A stretch of DNA of 64,000 nt, taken from Rattus norvegicus. Lineage: Eukaryota > Chordata > Mammalia > Rodentia > Muridae. Below the pieces are notes generated by a model, which was given only the letters and a program-made list of their open reading frames with translations, searched no databases and was not told the DNA's origin. The number at the start of each line of letters is the position of its first letter. The first letter of the stretch is position 1. A program made the translations under genes and the position numbers. This document shows, one piece after another, positions 1 through 11,955 of the stretch. The stretch lies in contig NC_086024.1 in the NCBI RefSeq assembly GCF_036323735.1, positions 131,790,553 to 131,854,552 on the forward strand, in the 5' to 3' direction.

Positions 1-440
1 ACTCCCTTTCCTCTCTCTGGCCGTCTCTCAGCACAGCAGAAGCCCACCTTGTGCCCGCCCTCTCCATGGTTCAGGCACACCTCTCTCCTCCAATAAACTG
101 TTTGCATTCCATCTGGTGAGTGTTTGCTCCGAAGACATTTCCCTGTCAATCTCTCTCGCCACATTAAAAATCTGTCATTACGGTTGCGTCGCCGCCTGGC
201 TCCTGAGATTTCTGACTGCTTTACTGCTCTCCTCATTTTTTCTCTCTTGCCGGCTACAGCCGAGAAGCAGAAATAAAGGTTTGTTGTTGAGACATGGCCG
301 GGAGGGAAGTAGGAGGCGCACATCTGTCAAAGCATTACCTTTTTTCAACCAGGGATTAAGGTGTTTTACTGCACTGGCTGCCGAGCAGTCACACTGAATA
401 AATTTTCTCGGTAGAACATAAAAATGAACTCATACATTTT
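1..440. other. Repeat-free segment, candidate conserved non-coding element
   Basis: No transposon or simple repeat is recognisable here. The stretch from about 150 to 420 keeps several CpG dinucleotides (for example around 185-195, 250-265, 295-320 and 380) while its surroundings are CpG-poor, and it mixes T-rich and AATAAA-like words. Retained CpGs in unmethylated or selected DNA would fit a conserved regulatory element, but this is inference from composition only. The 93-codon frame at 116-397 has no family resemblance and is treated as chance. Confidence 0.3.
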
Positions 441-1756
441 GAACCAAGTTTCCTTCTTTGGAGGCAGCCCGAGTCATGAAGCAGAGACTGCACAGGGGCC
501 CTATGCAGCCAGGAAGTTTCTTGAGACCCACCCCACCTCCCACAAGAGCTGCATTATTTAAATGCCAGTGGAGGGGAGGGAAGCATCTGGATTGGTGGGA
601 GACTTAGCTGGGGAATGCTTCCTGTGAGAAAACAGAAAGATCCCAGGCTTGGTGACTACAGGCTCTTCCCCTGCTAACTATGCTTTCCGAATGCATATCA
701 CACAGTCCCTTCCCAGTGGCATCACTGGCTTTCCGAACTGCCCTGAAATCTTGCACTTTGCAGAGGCTGCTTCTGGGAGAGCTGTCCCTGCCACATCTGA
801 GGCTCTTGTTGAACTCTGACCTTTGCACATGGGCTAGCCTGCTTGAGGTTCTGAAAGCTCACTTCAGTTGACCCTCTCTCCTGTAGAGGAGCAGAGGGGC
901 ATAAAGAAAGGTTGGTTCAGGGAGGGCCTTGTCCAAGTTCTGGCTACCAGTGAACACAGACCTGGGATAGAGCCAGAGCTACATGTCCTCAAACATCATT
1001 CTGTTCTACAGAGGGGGCGGGACAGTAAGGAAAAGAGAAGAGCAGCAGCATCGTGTTCTGTGTGAGTGTGTGAGTGTATGTATGAGCATGCATGCGTGTG
1101 CACGTACGGACATGCATACACACACGTACACTAATGATCTATATTTATCTGGTACAGGAAATCTCCCTTTACCTGGTACAAAATGCTAGAGACTTTGCAA
1201 AGAACTTGTCCTCAGCCATGGCATTCGCTGGTCCTTCTATAAAACATTTATTTACTCATACCTGCCTGTCACTGCGCACTGGGCACACATTGTGAGCTCT
1301 GATGTCCTTCAGTGGCCCTGACAGAGAGACATGCTATGCTCCAGGAGCCCATTCATATCATTCATCAAAAGTGGAAGTTGTTCTTCCAGAGAGCAGGATG
1401 AGGGAGAACACACAGGGAGGGGCCAGTGTTATTTCGAAGAAGGTTGGGACAAGGCTATAGAATTCAAGGCTATAGAGTCCTTTGATAGAATTTGGTGACA
1501 TTGTCCCTAGTTTTCAAGAGGGACAAATGACCCACCAACTCTCACAGACCTTGGCTGGCTCCCAGAACCCAGAAGGGTTCCACCTAAGTACATCAGTCCC
1601 AATCCTGGGGCTACCACATAGGCATCCTATAGACAGAACCCTCACTACAGCTTTTCCCCCGTTTTTAAGGATCCGCCTTGTGTTTTGTCCAGGGCCACTT
1701 AGATCATGCAGGATATAGCTGGTTCTTTCCAGAACCTATCAGAAGAGTTTCCCTCT
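441..1756. other. Non-coding stretch, no gene seen
   Basis: Mostly unique DNA with only short chance open frames. A weak alternating TG/CA patch lies at about 1060-1125. A weak MIR-like piece at 880-1016 is listed separately. Confidence 0.6.
880..1016 (-). repeat. Possible MIR SINE fragment
   Basis: The order 'CTTGTCCAAG...CTGGGATAGAGCC' resembles the reverse complement of the MIR core, which usually reads as 'cttgcccaaggtcacac...' followed by a 'gctgggattcgaaccc' motif. It is heavily diverged, as expected for an element that predates placental mammals. Chance similarity is possible. Confidence 0.35.
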
Positions 1757-2131
1757 TTCTGTTTCTATGATCAGACACCATGACCAGAAAGCAACTTAGA
1801 GAAGCAAGAAGGGTTTATTTGAGCTTATGGTTCTATAGGGATGAGAGTCTATCCTAGCAGGAAGACAGAGCAGCAAGAAGAAAAGTCTGGTGGCTGGAGC
1901 AGAGAGCTAAGAGTTCACATCTTCAAATGCAATCAAGGAGCAGAGGCCAAAGTGGAAGAAGCCCCCCTCCCCTAGACTTTAAACTCAAAGCTCATCTCCA
2001 GAGATGCGAGCCCTCCAGGAGGTTGTGGATCTCCATAACCTGTCCTACAGTACCACCAGCTAGGTAGTACAAATTCAAATGCCCAAGCCTAGGAAGGACA
2101 TTGTCATTCAAGCAGCCACACCCATCTTCAC
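1757..2131. repeat. Rodent interspersed repeat, family not assigned (copy 1)
   Basis: It contains 'CACCATGACCAGAAAGCAAC', then a 'GGGTTTATTTGAGCTTA' motif, and ends near 'GACATTGTCATTCAAGCAGC'. These are hallmarks of a common rodent repeat whose exact family I cannot name with certainty (possibly LTR- or LINE-derived). The same motifs recur in the same order and orientation at 62741-63061, which independently shows that this is a dispersed repeat. Confidence 0.7.
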
Positions 2132-2198
2132 AGTACCTTTGACAACTATCCCTCTTGGGACATTTCTAGGTCCAGAAGGTGACTGATAGAGTCTAGGG

Positions 2199-2440
2199 CA
2201 GTGGTTCTTATCCTGGCATGACCACTCTAAGGCACTTCTCAACCTGTCAACCACTCTGATAGCAATGCTTTCACAGGGGTCACCTAAGACCATCTGAAAA
2301 CACAGATATTTACATGACATTCACAGTGGGGACACCATTACAGTTGTGAGGTAGCAATAACAATAATTTTATGGTTGGGGTCACCACAACACAAGGAACT
2401 GTATTAAAGGGTCGCAGCATTAAGTAGGCTCAGAACCAGG
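2199..2440 (-). mobile_element. URR1-like hAT-Charlie DNA transposon (non-autonomous)
   Basis: It starts with 'CAGTGGTTCT' (2199-2208) and ends with the imperfect inverse 'CAGAACCAGG' (2431-2440), as expected for hAT terminal inverted repeats. The interior 'ATTTTATGGTTGGGGTCACC' followed by 'TATTAAAGGGTCGCAGCAT' is characteristic of the rodent URR1 family. It encodes no transposase. The flanking octamers (2191-2198 and 2441-2448) do not match well, so the target-site duplication has decayed or the ends are one or two bases off. A second copy lies at 38205-38437 in the opposite orientation; strand labels only express this relative orientation. Confidence 0.75.
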
Positions 2441-3184
2441 GATGCAGGGACTGGCTGGACCACTAGACTAAGTTTACAGTGAGCAAAGAAAGTCAAAGAC
2501 TCACACATAGACCAACCAGAGAGGTAAAGCTTCTACGAAATGTCTGCAAACATGTACCCCCATAAAGAGGCCACAGAAGATGAGGAGTTCCAGGAGAAGG
2601 ATCGAGTGAAGGGAACAGATGGCAATGCATCCAGTGAGCTATGAGGTGAGATGAAGGGCTCAGCCCCCACTTTAGCCAACAAGGAGGAAGGATACTTTGC
2701 CACCAAACATCCTTTTTAAGGAAGAGGATGCAGAACCTTTTTGGTGCCTGCATTTCTCTTTTCTGGATCCATTGACAAAAATGGAACTTGAGGAAGTAAG
2801 ATGTTTTGTTTATTTTGGGGTGCAGTCCACCATGGTGGGGAAAGCACAGCTGTAGAAGGGCAAGGTGGCTGGCCACATGGCACCCACAATCATGAAGTAG
2901 AGGTAGAGACACTTTGGGGACGGGTCACTTTCTCCATTGTACTTAGCCTGAGACCTGAGCCCAGGCAATGCATCCAGTGAGCTCTTCCCATCGCAGTCCA
3001 ACTGATCTAGAAACTTCCTCACAGTCATGGCTAGATGTTAACTCTTAAATGATTCTAGGTCCTGGCCATCTGACCATCTGGGTTGATCTTCACCAACCCC
3101 CTTTTCCAGCTAGATGAGAGAATTGATGTGGTTTAATAAAAGTGGGCAATCACTATCTTAAAAAGCATCTATACACAGGTAACA
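2441..3184. other. Unassigned stretch with an internal 20-bp exact direct repeat
   Basis: GGCAATGCATCCAGTGAGCT occurs exactly at 2621-2640 and 2964-2983. On the minus strand two overlapping frames (139 codons at 2493-2912 and 72 codons at 2810-3028) read through this area, but neither resembles a protein family I know. A decayed retropseudogene is conceivable, but no poly-A tail or frame-shifted relative was recognised. Confidence 0.4.
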
Positions 3185-3189
3185 TTGCA

Positions 3190-3372
3190 TGAACCAAACA
3201 GATTTTATTTAGGAACATATATGTAAATGTATATACATATATGCATTGATAACAATCTGTACAAAAAAAAGAGGCCATGAATTTGAAGAGGACAAGAGAG
3301 GGGTATATGGAGGAGTTTAGAGAGAGGAAGAAATGTTGTAATTAATCTCAAAAAAAATAGAAAATATTTGAG
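3190..3372 (+). mobile_element. L1 LINE 3' end (truncated)
   Basis: The sequence runs 'TTTATTTAGGAACATATATG', then 'GAGGCCATGAATTTGAAGAG', then an AG-rich stretch and 'GTAATTAATCTCAAAAAAAA'. This is the typical 3' UTR end and A-rich tail of a rodent L1/Lx element in sense orientation. No ORF1 or ORF2 sequence is attached, so the insertion is a short 5'-truncated copy. Confidence 0.8.
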
Positions 3373-4029
3373 GTCCATAAAAATAAAACAACAGAGAAAG
3401 CATGATAAAACATGGAAAACATATTTCCTTCAATCTCATGGCGAAGGCTTCATTTCTAAGCCAGGAAAATAAAACAGGATATCTGCAAGAGAAATGCTTG
3501 ACGGTTCAAAGATACAAAGGTTTTAAATGCTGTGGTCACAATCACAAAGCAAAGAAGACTACACACAATACACAGGAAAGACAAATCTGACTGACCTATC
3601 AAGTGGAGGCAAGCTCATGGCCAACCGTCCTTGCGAACAGTACGATAATTGACAAAGTAGATGGTTAGGGAGGCGGCAAGTCGTGAAGTATTATGGACAC
3701 AAGAAGAATCTAATTCTTACTGATGCTTACAGGAGCTCACATAGATTGATAATGAGAAGAGAATGCACCTCTCAGAATTGGGAGTAGCAGAGATCGAGAA
3801 GGTCATAAAGGCTCACAGGACAGGTCTCTCTGGATTATAACTTGTCTAACCCGAAGAGTAATCCTGACCTTTATCATAAAAATATAAAGGGTAGAGAACT
3901 TCAATATTTACAGACACTTAAAACACACCACTGTCACTGATAGAATAACTGGTTATAATGGGAAAGATAGGGTAAAATGTCCACCTAAAGAGGGGTCACA
4001 GTGATAATCCAGCCACATAAAGAGCACAA
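3373..4029. other. Non-coding stretch, nothing recognised
   Basis: AT-leaning unique DNA. The 62-codon frame at 3402-3590 has no recognisable features. No repeat signature was found. Confidence 0.55.
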
Positions 4030-4276
4030 AACCAAAGCCAGATGTGGCAGCCTAAACTTGTAACACCAGGGTTGGTGAGGAGTAGACAGGTGCGCCCAAG
4101 GCCACTGGCCAGCTGGCTTTGTCAAAACGTTCATCTCCAAATCCAATGAGGCTTTGCCTCAAAAATAAGAGGAGCAGTGATATAGGAAGATACCCCATAT
4201 GACCCCTGACTGCTACATGACAACAAGCTACTATTTGCTACAAGGCAAAGCATTGACTCACTGACACAGGTGAACA

Positions 4277-4277
<1 letters not shown>
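4030..4277 (+). mobile_element. B4/RSINE1-type SINE
   Basis: The order is 'GCCAGATGTGGCAGCCTAAA' (diverged B1-like middle), a 'GGCCAGCTGGC' segment, 'GCTTTGCCTCAAAAATAAGA' and then a CA-rich tail. This matches the 3' portion of rodent B4-class SINEs. The tRNA-like head is missing or too diverged to see. The CA array directly downstream is the expanded tail. Confidence 0.6.
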
Positions 4278-4326
<49 letters not shown>

Positions 4327-4455
4327 ATAGAGACAGAGAGAGAGAGAGAGACAGACAGACAGAGAGACAGAGACAGAGAGACAGACAGAGACAGAGAGAC
4401 AGAGACAGAGATAGACAGAGACAGACAAAGACAGAGACAGAGAGGGAGAGAGCAC
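4278..4455. repeat. Compound microsatellite (CA)n then (AGAC/AG)n
   Basis: A pure CA run occupies 4278-4325 and is followed by about 125 bp of AG/AGAC units. It sits at the 3' end of a B4-type SINE, suggesting growth from the SINE tail. Open frames on both strands here encode only dipeptide-type repeats and are not genes. Confidence 0.95.
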
Positions 4456-5424
4456 AAAACAAAGTCATTCTAAATGAGCAGACACCTAACAGTCAATGAA
4501 TGCGAGATTGGCAGACGGAAGAGGGCAAGTGCATGCACACTCATGGTAGAAGACTATTTCTGAAGGAATGAAAACACGCGGCCTGCTTATTGCAGATCTG
4601 AGGAGACTTCCCCAGGACTCATCTTGTTGGTGTGAGTTCTTCCTAAGGTGCAGGTACTGATTGCGTCACACCCGAGTCCATTTGACTTTAAATGCTCTCT
4701 ACACTTAAGAGCAGACCTACAGTGCACAGGCAGGAGCAGAAGTGAGCGTTCCCAGACAAGGGTTTGAGAGATGGATGGTTCTAGTCAGAATTCCCATAGC
4801 CAAGTCGAGCCAGCTAGAACTAAAACCTCTCTCACTATGCTGTAGTAGTCTTTCTGAGCAAATTGAGCAAATGTCCCAGGTCTCTTTTAGTGACACTTTC
4901 TGGTCATGTGACTGGGCCAGTTGAGAGAATCATCGTGAATAACTTTGGTGGTCCCAGAGTTACCAGTCTTGTAGAATCCCAGTTATTGGTCTTGGCCTGT
5001 GTTGCCATAATGTCTGACTACTCGTCACCATCCAGCCACCATCCATGGCTTGGAGCATTTCCTGGTAGTCTTGTATCCAATTCTATCTATTGTTGATAGC
5101 CAGCCACCTTGCAGATCAAGTGTGATTGATTAATGCGAAGTCACGTACGATTCAGTTCATTTTCTATGAAAGGAAGTAAAGGAAAGAAAGAGAAACCACA
5201 AATTCTTGACAGCTCTCTGCTGTGGTAGATCAATGTTTTCATCAGATGATACTGAACAGCATCCTAAGTCAACTCTATCCATGCCCACTCTACAGTTGCC
5301 AAACACGAGAGACCCAGCAGGGAGGTCCTGGGCTGATAGGATGTGGGTGTGCATGGTGGGTGATTTTTACTCTCACCTTGACTGAACTTAGAATAACCAC
5401 AGAAACAACTTTCCAAAGATATCT
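4456..5424. other. Non-coding stretch, nothing recognised
   Basis: Unique-looking DNA with chance short frames only. No splice-like exon, RNA gene or transposon was recognised. Confidence 0.55.
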
Positions 5425-5880
5425 GTAGTGTGTGTGTGTGTCTATATACCTATGTAGATATATACCAATATACCTATATACCTATACACATATAACATAT
5501 ATACCTATAACACATAACATATACATATATACCTATATAACTGTATGCATATATACATCATATATACCTATATGCATATAACATATATACATATAACATA
5601 TACCATATAACATAACACTTAACATATATATGTATACATAAATACATATATACTTATATGCATATGTACATATATACACATATACCATATAACATAACAC
5701 TTAACATATATATGTATACATAAATACATATATACTTATATGCATATGTACATATATACACATATACATATATACATATATACATCATATATACCTATAA
5801 CCTGTATATACCATTGTACCTACATACTTATATACATCATATATACATATTATACACACATACACACACACATATCTTAG
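5425..5880. repeat. AT-rich low-complexity domain with a perfect 82-bp tandem duplication
   Basis: About 450 bp are built from ACATATA/TATACC words. Within it, 5601-5682 and 5683-5764 are identical over all 82 bases, so this part was duplicated recently. The domain starts with a short TG run and ends with CA repeats. Confidence 0.95.
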
Positions 5881-8470
5881 GTTCATTGAGAAGGGAAGAC
5901 ACACTCTAAATGTTGGTGGCACTTTACAGTCTGGGATCTCAGCTCAGAATGGATAAGGAAACAGTGGGTTGAGCATCCATATCCATCTCTCCTGTCTTTC
6001 TCACTGCTGAGACTCTTCCCTTCTGTCCTTAAGCTGCTTTTACTTGGGTATTTTGTCCCTGCCACAAAGCAAGAGGCTACTCTATGACCTAAGCTCCTTC
6101 CACGAGCATCTGTTCTCAGTCAGCCTGGACAGTTAGATGAACATTTGGGGTTTGGGGGTGCCCCTGTCTAGGTGTGAGGCTCAGTTTTCCCACCACTGTG
6201 GAGCTGAGGGCTCTGGGTGATTATGTTCCCCTTTTTCTGCTTTCTGCAGAAAATTCAACACTCTACCATGTGAGGAGACCAAAGGAGATGCCCTCTGAAG
6301 CAGCCAGCCTCTGGTCTGTCATGTAGGGAATGCTGAATGACACCTCGCCAGCATCCTTCCTTCCTGAAACCATGATCTTCCCCCTTGGGCCTCACTCACT
6401 CACAGAAGGTCAGATGAACACACAGAGACATGGACGGATCCGCAATTAAAGTCTTCTACCCCCACCCAAGTTTCAGAATCAGGTCTTGTGTGATATTTCT
6501 TTCTTTGTGAGCATTTTACAAGACTGACTTTTGAGTCTGAAATACTTGCAGTGTAAGGACACTCGTCTGCAGCCCCCGACAGGACAGAGAATGGGATTTA
6601 TAGATGCGTTCTTCTTAGCTTAACAATGTCACGGACACATTTTGGTCTTGGTGGCCTTCATTGCCTTTGCCAACTTCTTGAGTTTTCTTGTTCCTCAGAT
6701 AAACCAAGCCATAGCTGTAAATCATCCCCAGGTCACTGGCTTAATTATTGAGAAGGAGTGAGACCCACTGGATGGGTACTTCGGATTCACTATTGCCTCC
6801 TTTTGGATGCTTCTTTCTCCCGGACTTTCCCAGGGTGCTCCTCCGCTGCCTTTGAGGGTACCAGCTCTGCAGCAACCCCGGCACTTTCAGGAGCTAGAAT
6901 TGTCTTTCCTCAAAAAAAAAAAAAAAAAAACAAAACATTAAAAATAAAAGCCAGACTGTTCTGGTTTCTAGGAGTTGTAATTCAACGAGTCCCTGCCTCC
7001 TTTGTAGAAAAGAAGTTGCCTCCCCCACCACTCACCCTGAGTTTCTACAGCAGGCATTGACCTGACAATGACAAGGTTATGTGCTGGCACCTAAGAGAAG
7101 GCAGGGGGCACTCCTTATCAAGGGAAGCCAGGGCTTATGGCCACAGTAATGGCGTGAGGGTAGGCTTGGCATGGTCACCCTCTGGTCCTGATGCTTTGCC
7201 TCACAGCGAGCCTGCAGAGGAAGAGGTACATGAGCCTTGCGTTTATTGATCCTCAATGAAAAGCACATTCTTTAGAAAGTTCAGCCGTGACTAACAGACC
7301 CAGTCCCACACAGTGACTTTACTGATAGGTTCTCTTCCCTTCTGCTCACTTCCGGACAGACCACCTGCTCTACATCAAAAGGCTGCCACGGTCTTCAGAT
7401 GTGCTTCTGCCTTCTTCGTCTTGACCTTGGCACTTCTAGGTAGGAACATTGAGCTGCTAACGTGGGAAAACCAAGAATCTGGCTGGCTGCACATGGGCCA
7501 GAGACAATGGACCCTGTGCATGTGCCCCTGCTTCTCCCTAAAGGAGGGCAATACTTTTTTTTCCATACCAAATTCTTAATATGGACTTCCTTAGCCAGCC
7601 TCTGTAAAGAGCTGATTTCTGGTTGATTCATGTTTAAAATTCAAGCTCAGAACAATGCTGTTGTGGCTCTAACCCTCTGCCTTCCGGATCTCTCATCAGG
7701 AGAAGATTCCCAAGAAACAGTTGTCCCAGGCAACTGGCATGGGTTGTATCCTCAAGCCTTTACAGTGCCTGGTCCCCTGCTTCCTTCCTACTCAGACTTA
7801 GCCTCTCTGTCTCCTGAGTCCTGGTGTGAGCAGATGTGCAGGTGGCTGCCCTAAACTTTGTCCCGTGCCATTCAAGTGGGTGTTTAGCCAGTTGACACCA
7901 TGGCTTGTGGTTAACTCCATTGAAGCACCTGCCAAACTGGGGCGTTCCTCCGTGAGATCACCAGCGTGACCAGGACAAGAGCTCAGATTCTGCTGGTGAA
8001 GTGTTGCTAACTGAAAGCAATAAACTGGGGCAGGATGGGAAGGAAATTAATTGTCACACGTTGTCCTGCAGTTTCTCTGTGAGTTATTTTTTCCTTTAGC
8101 TCCCACCACTTTGGTTGTATTTCTTAAAGGAAGAAAACTGCACACAAGAGAGAGAGTAAATGCCCATTAGAAGATGGAAGAGAGATCATAGTTGAAGAAG
8201 AATGTTCTTCAAGAGATGAACTGAGGTTTTGGAGGTTGTTACTGGCCGGCCGGTGAGAGAAATAATTGCCGCTCTCTGGGGGAAAGCTCAGATGTGAGAG
8301 CTAGGTAGGAACATCACTGAAGAGTTTCTAAGAAGGTGTAAGGAGCCGGCATTAAAGTGTTAGCAACAGACACAGAAAGCAAAGGAGGATGTTGAACGGT
8401 AATAGATAGGATTTCAATAAATGTCAATGGCCCCACACTGTACTTACCACATAAAAGAGGCATTCAGGCA
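5881..8470. other. Non-coding stretch, no gene seen
   Basis: Unique-looking DNA. A pure A run of 18 lies at about 6912-6929 and may be a retroposon tail, but no element body is recognisable upstream. The 100-codon frame at 6758-7060 runs through this A tract and is chance. Other frames are shorter and featureless. Confidence 0.5.
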
Positions 8471-9011
8471 TACCTGAGTACAACCAGAGATGCCAGGGGA
8501 CAGTCAGTGATATCAGGGTCCAGTCAGAACACCAGAGTTCAGTCAGACACTAGCATACCCAGAGACACTAGAGTACATTCAAAAGTACAAGAGTTCAGTC
8601 AGACAACACAGTACAACTAGAGATGCTACGGTACAACCAGACACAATGGAGTTGAGTAAGAGGCATCAGATTGGAGTCAAAGCTGCCACAGTTCAGTCAG
8701 AGAAATTAGAGCTCAGCCAGAGGCCCCAGAATTCAACCAGAGATCCTAAAGTTCATGCAGGGAGACATCAGATCTCAAAATGGCTGTAGTCTAGTCAGAG
8801 ATACCAGAATTCTACCAGAGAAATGAGAGTTCATCCAGAGACACAATGCAGTCAAAGAATGAGGGATCAATAAGACACCAGAGTCCAGAAAGAGAAATGA
8901 GATCAGCATTTAGTTAGAGATGCCTGGAGTTCAGAGGCCAAGCATCAGTCCTGGACACTTAAGAGTTCAGAGAGACTCGGAGTTCAGCAAGAGACCCAGA
9001 GGTCAGTCAAC
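8471..9011. repeat. Degenerate minisatellite, about 28 units of about 20 bp
   Basis: The whole segment can be cut into consecutive units of 16-25 bp, most of them 18-20, with approximate consensus TNCCAGAGTTCAGTCAGAGA. Clear units include 'CACCAGAGTTCAGTCAGACA', 'TGCCACAGTTCAGTCAGAGA', 'TACCAGAATTCTACCAGAGA' and 'AATGAGAGTTCATCCAGAGA'. Units differ by many substitutions, so the array is old. The period is not a multiple of three and no long frame is kept, so it is not a protein repeat. Units are contiguous without unique spacers, so it is not a CRISPR array. Confidence 0.9.
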
Positions 9012-10108
9012 GGTGTCAAGCTCAACCTATATCTTTCATATAAAGAAAAATCCCTCCTTTAAAAAAAAACAAGAAGCACAAGAAAGTATACATTTGTTCA
9101 TCTAGCTTCAAATGCCACATTATGGGAAAACCATGAAAGTTTTCTTGTCTAATCCAGAAAATAAAAACAAAGACTGCAAAGGTCAAATCATAAAGTTCAG
9201 ATCAGACTTCCAAAGTCCATTGGTGCAGCCACCAATGAAGCGGGTTCAGGATGCGTGAATGGCCTCTTCCGAGCAGGAGAGGGCGTGTGTTTTGAAGTCA
9301 GACTGTGTCGGCCAAAGCCTGTCATGTCTATTGTGTACAGCCCATCAGTGCACATTCCTGTGCTGTTGGAGCTTGCTGAGAAGATGGCTCTGAAAATGGG
9401 GGCGCCTATTCCTCCACTCGGACCCAAACAGATTTGTCTCAATGTGCCTTTTAAGGCTCCTTGTCGGGGGAAGAGCTTGTCCCCTAACTATAGGACACAG
9501 TAGAGAGGACAGTGAGACAGCTAAAGTTTAAAACGTCATAGCAGACATTGATGTTGCTTATCTGGAATGCCTGCCATGGGATCTAGGAACTGGAAACTCG
9601 TCCATGGAGAGAGAAAGCTCGATGTGGAACCCGCACTGCCTGGTTCACCTCGCCCAGGTGTTCCCATTGTGTCCTGCAAGTTCCTGATTTGACAGCATTT
9701 TTCTCTCTGCCTGCTGCTTCTCTCTTTCCCCTACGAATTAGTGACATGTGCTTTTTCTTTTTCTTGCCATGCGCTTAAAAAGCTCACTCATTCAAAACGT
9801 AGAACAGAGCTGGTTTAGATTCTACTCCAGCCGGAGAGAGTCTACGAACCCAAGAAAATTAAAAACTGAAAGAATCATTTCCCTCAAAGGCCTGTCACAA
9901 ACATGGCTGTGAATGGTTCATAAGGGTCCTTGAAGGGTTGTTGGGTCCTGAACAATTGTTAGGAGAGTCATGACCAAGAGTTGCTGGTGTGGCCCACTCT
10001 CCCGCCATCATGGCTTTGACTAGGCCAGGCAGTGGAAAACACCTGCCATCTCTAGAGCTGCTCATCCAAGGCCCTGGTGACATCTTGTTTGGTCATTTTT
10101 TAGGCACG
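9012..10108. other. Non-coding stretch, nothing recognised
   Basis: Unique-looking DNA. Overlapping frames of about 80 codons on both strands at 9197-9503 have no family resemblance and are read as chance. Confidence 0.5.
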
Positions 10109-10263
10109 GCCAGCCTATGCCCTGCAGGATGTTGAGCAGACCTGGCCTCTACCCACTAGATGCCAGTAGCAGCCTTCCTCTAGTTGTGACAAGGGGGATG
10201 TGACTCTGGGCACTGTCAAGTGTCCCCAGAGGGCAAAAATCATCCCTAGTTGAGCATACTATT
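10109..10263 (-). mobile_element. MER5A-type hAT-Charlie DNA transposon
   Basis: 'GGCCTCTACCCACTAGATGC' followed by 'CCAGTAGCAGC', 'CTAGTTGTGACAAGGGGGA', 'GTGTCCCCAGAGGGCAAAA' and 'ATCATCCCTAGTTGAGCA' is the reverse complement of the MER5A consensus, in the correct order. MER5A is a short non-autonomous element that predates the placental radiation, so this insertion should be shared with other mammals. No coding capacity. Confidence 0.9.
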
Positions 10264-11315
<1,052 letters not shown>

Positions 11316-11319
11316 TGTG

Positions 11320-11738
11320 TACATGTGTATGTGCTTGCATTTGTGTACCTGTGCACATACATGTGTGCTCATGGACATACGCACACACTTGTCCAAGCAC
11401 ACATACTTGTAGACCAGTCAGAGGACATTTCTCAGGTACCACATTTCCTTTGAGATGGGATCTCTCATTCATTTGCAACTCATCAAGCCAGCTAGACTGG
11501 CTGACCAGAGAGTCCAAAATATCCACCTCTCTCTGCCTCCTCCCTGGGGATGGGATTACAAACCCATATCAAAGTATTTGGCTAATTATGATGATAATGA
11601 TGGTGGTGGTGGTGGTGGTGGTGGTGGTGGTGGTGGTGGTGGTGGTGGTGGTGATGCTGGTGTTTCTGGGAACTGAACTCAGGCAAAATTGAACTAGGGC
11701 AAAGCAAGCACTTTGCCAACTCTCAGCCAGCCGCCCCC
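11320..11738 (-). mobile_element. B4/RSINE1-type SINE, antisense, split by a TGG array
   Basis: In reverse orientation it shows the B4-class order: 'TTTGAGATGGGATCTCTCAT', then 'CTAGACTGGCTGACCAGAGA', then 'CTGCCTCC...GGGATGGGATTACAAAC', and finally the complement of the tRNA-like head near 'AAGCACTTTGCCAACTCTCA'. A TGG trinucleotide array at 11601-11653 interrupts the element between body and head. Confidence 0.75.
11601..11653. repeat. (TGG)n trinucleotide array, about 18 units
   Basis: An uninterrupted TGG/CCA run lies inside the antisense SINE. It creates poly-Gly, poly-Val and poly-Thr frames in the translations, none of which belongs to a gene. Confidence 0.97.
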
Positions 11739-11955
11739 AACCTTGTTTTACGGTGATTTTGCTCAGAGTCAGACAAATCTGAATTTCTATCAGCACATGG
11801 TGTCTGAGTGAGCCTACTAATCAGCAGGGGTAAGAGGATGGACACGGTAAGCCAACAAGGGCTCAAATGGGACTGTGTTTGCCAAGTCCAAATCTTGAGA
11901 ACTGGAAACTCATCAGCTCTGGTGCTTCCTGTCAGAGCCTTGCCCACACTCCAGA

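Noticed and set aside
2493..3028. Minus-strand frames with a short calcium-loop-like run (LDQLDCDGKSSLD)
   Set aside because: The spacing does not make a proper EF-hand and no second helix-loop-helix follows. The similarity is too short to call a pseudogene.
6912..6929. A18 run as evidence of a processed pseudogene
   Set aside because: No recognisable coding remnant or target-site duplication could be identified around it.
8471..9011. CRISPR-like repeat array
   Set aside because: Units are about 20 bp, degenerate and contiguous, with no unique spacers, in mammalian DNA.
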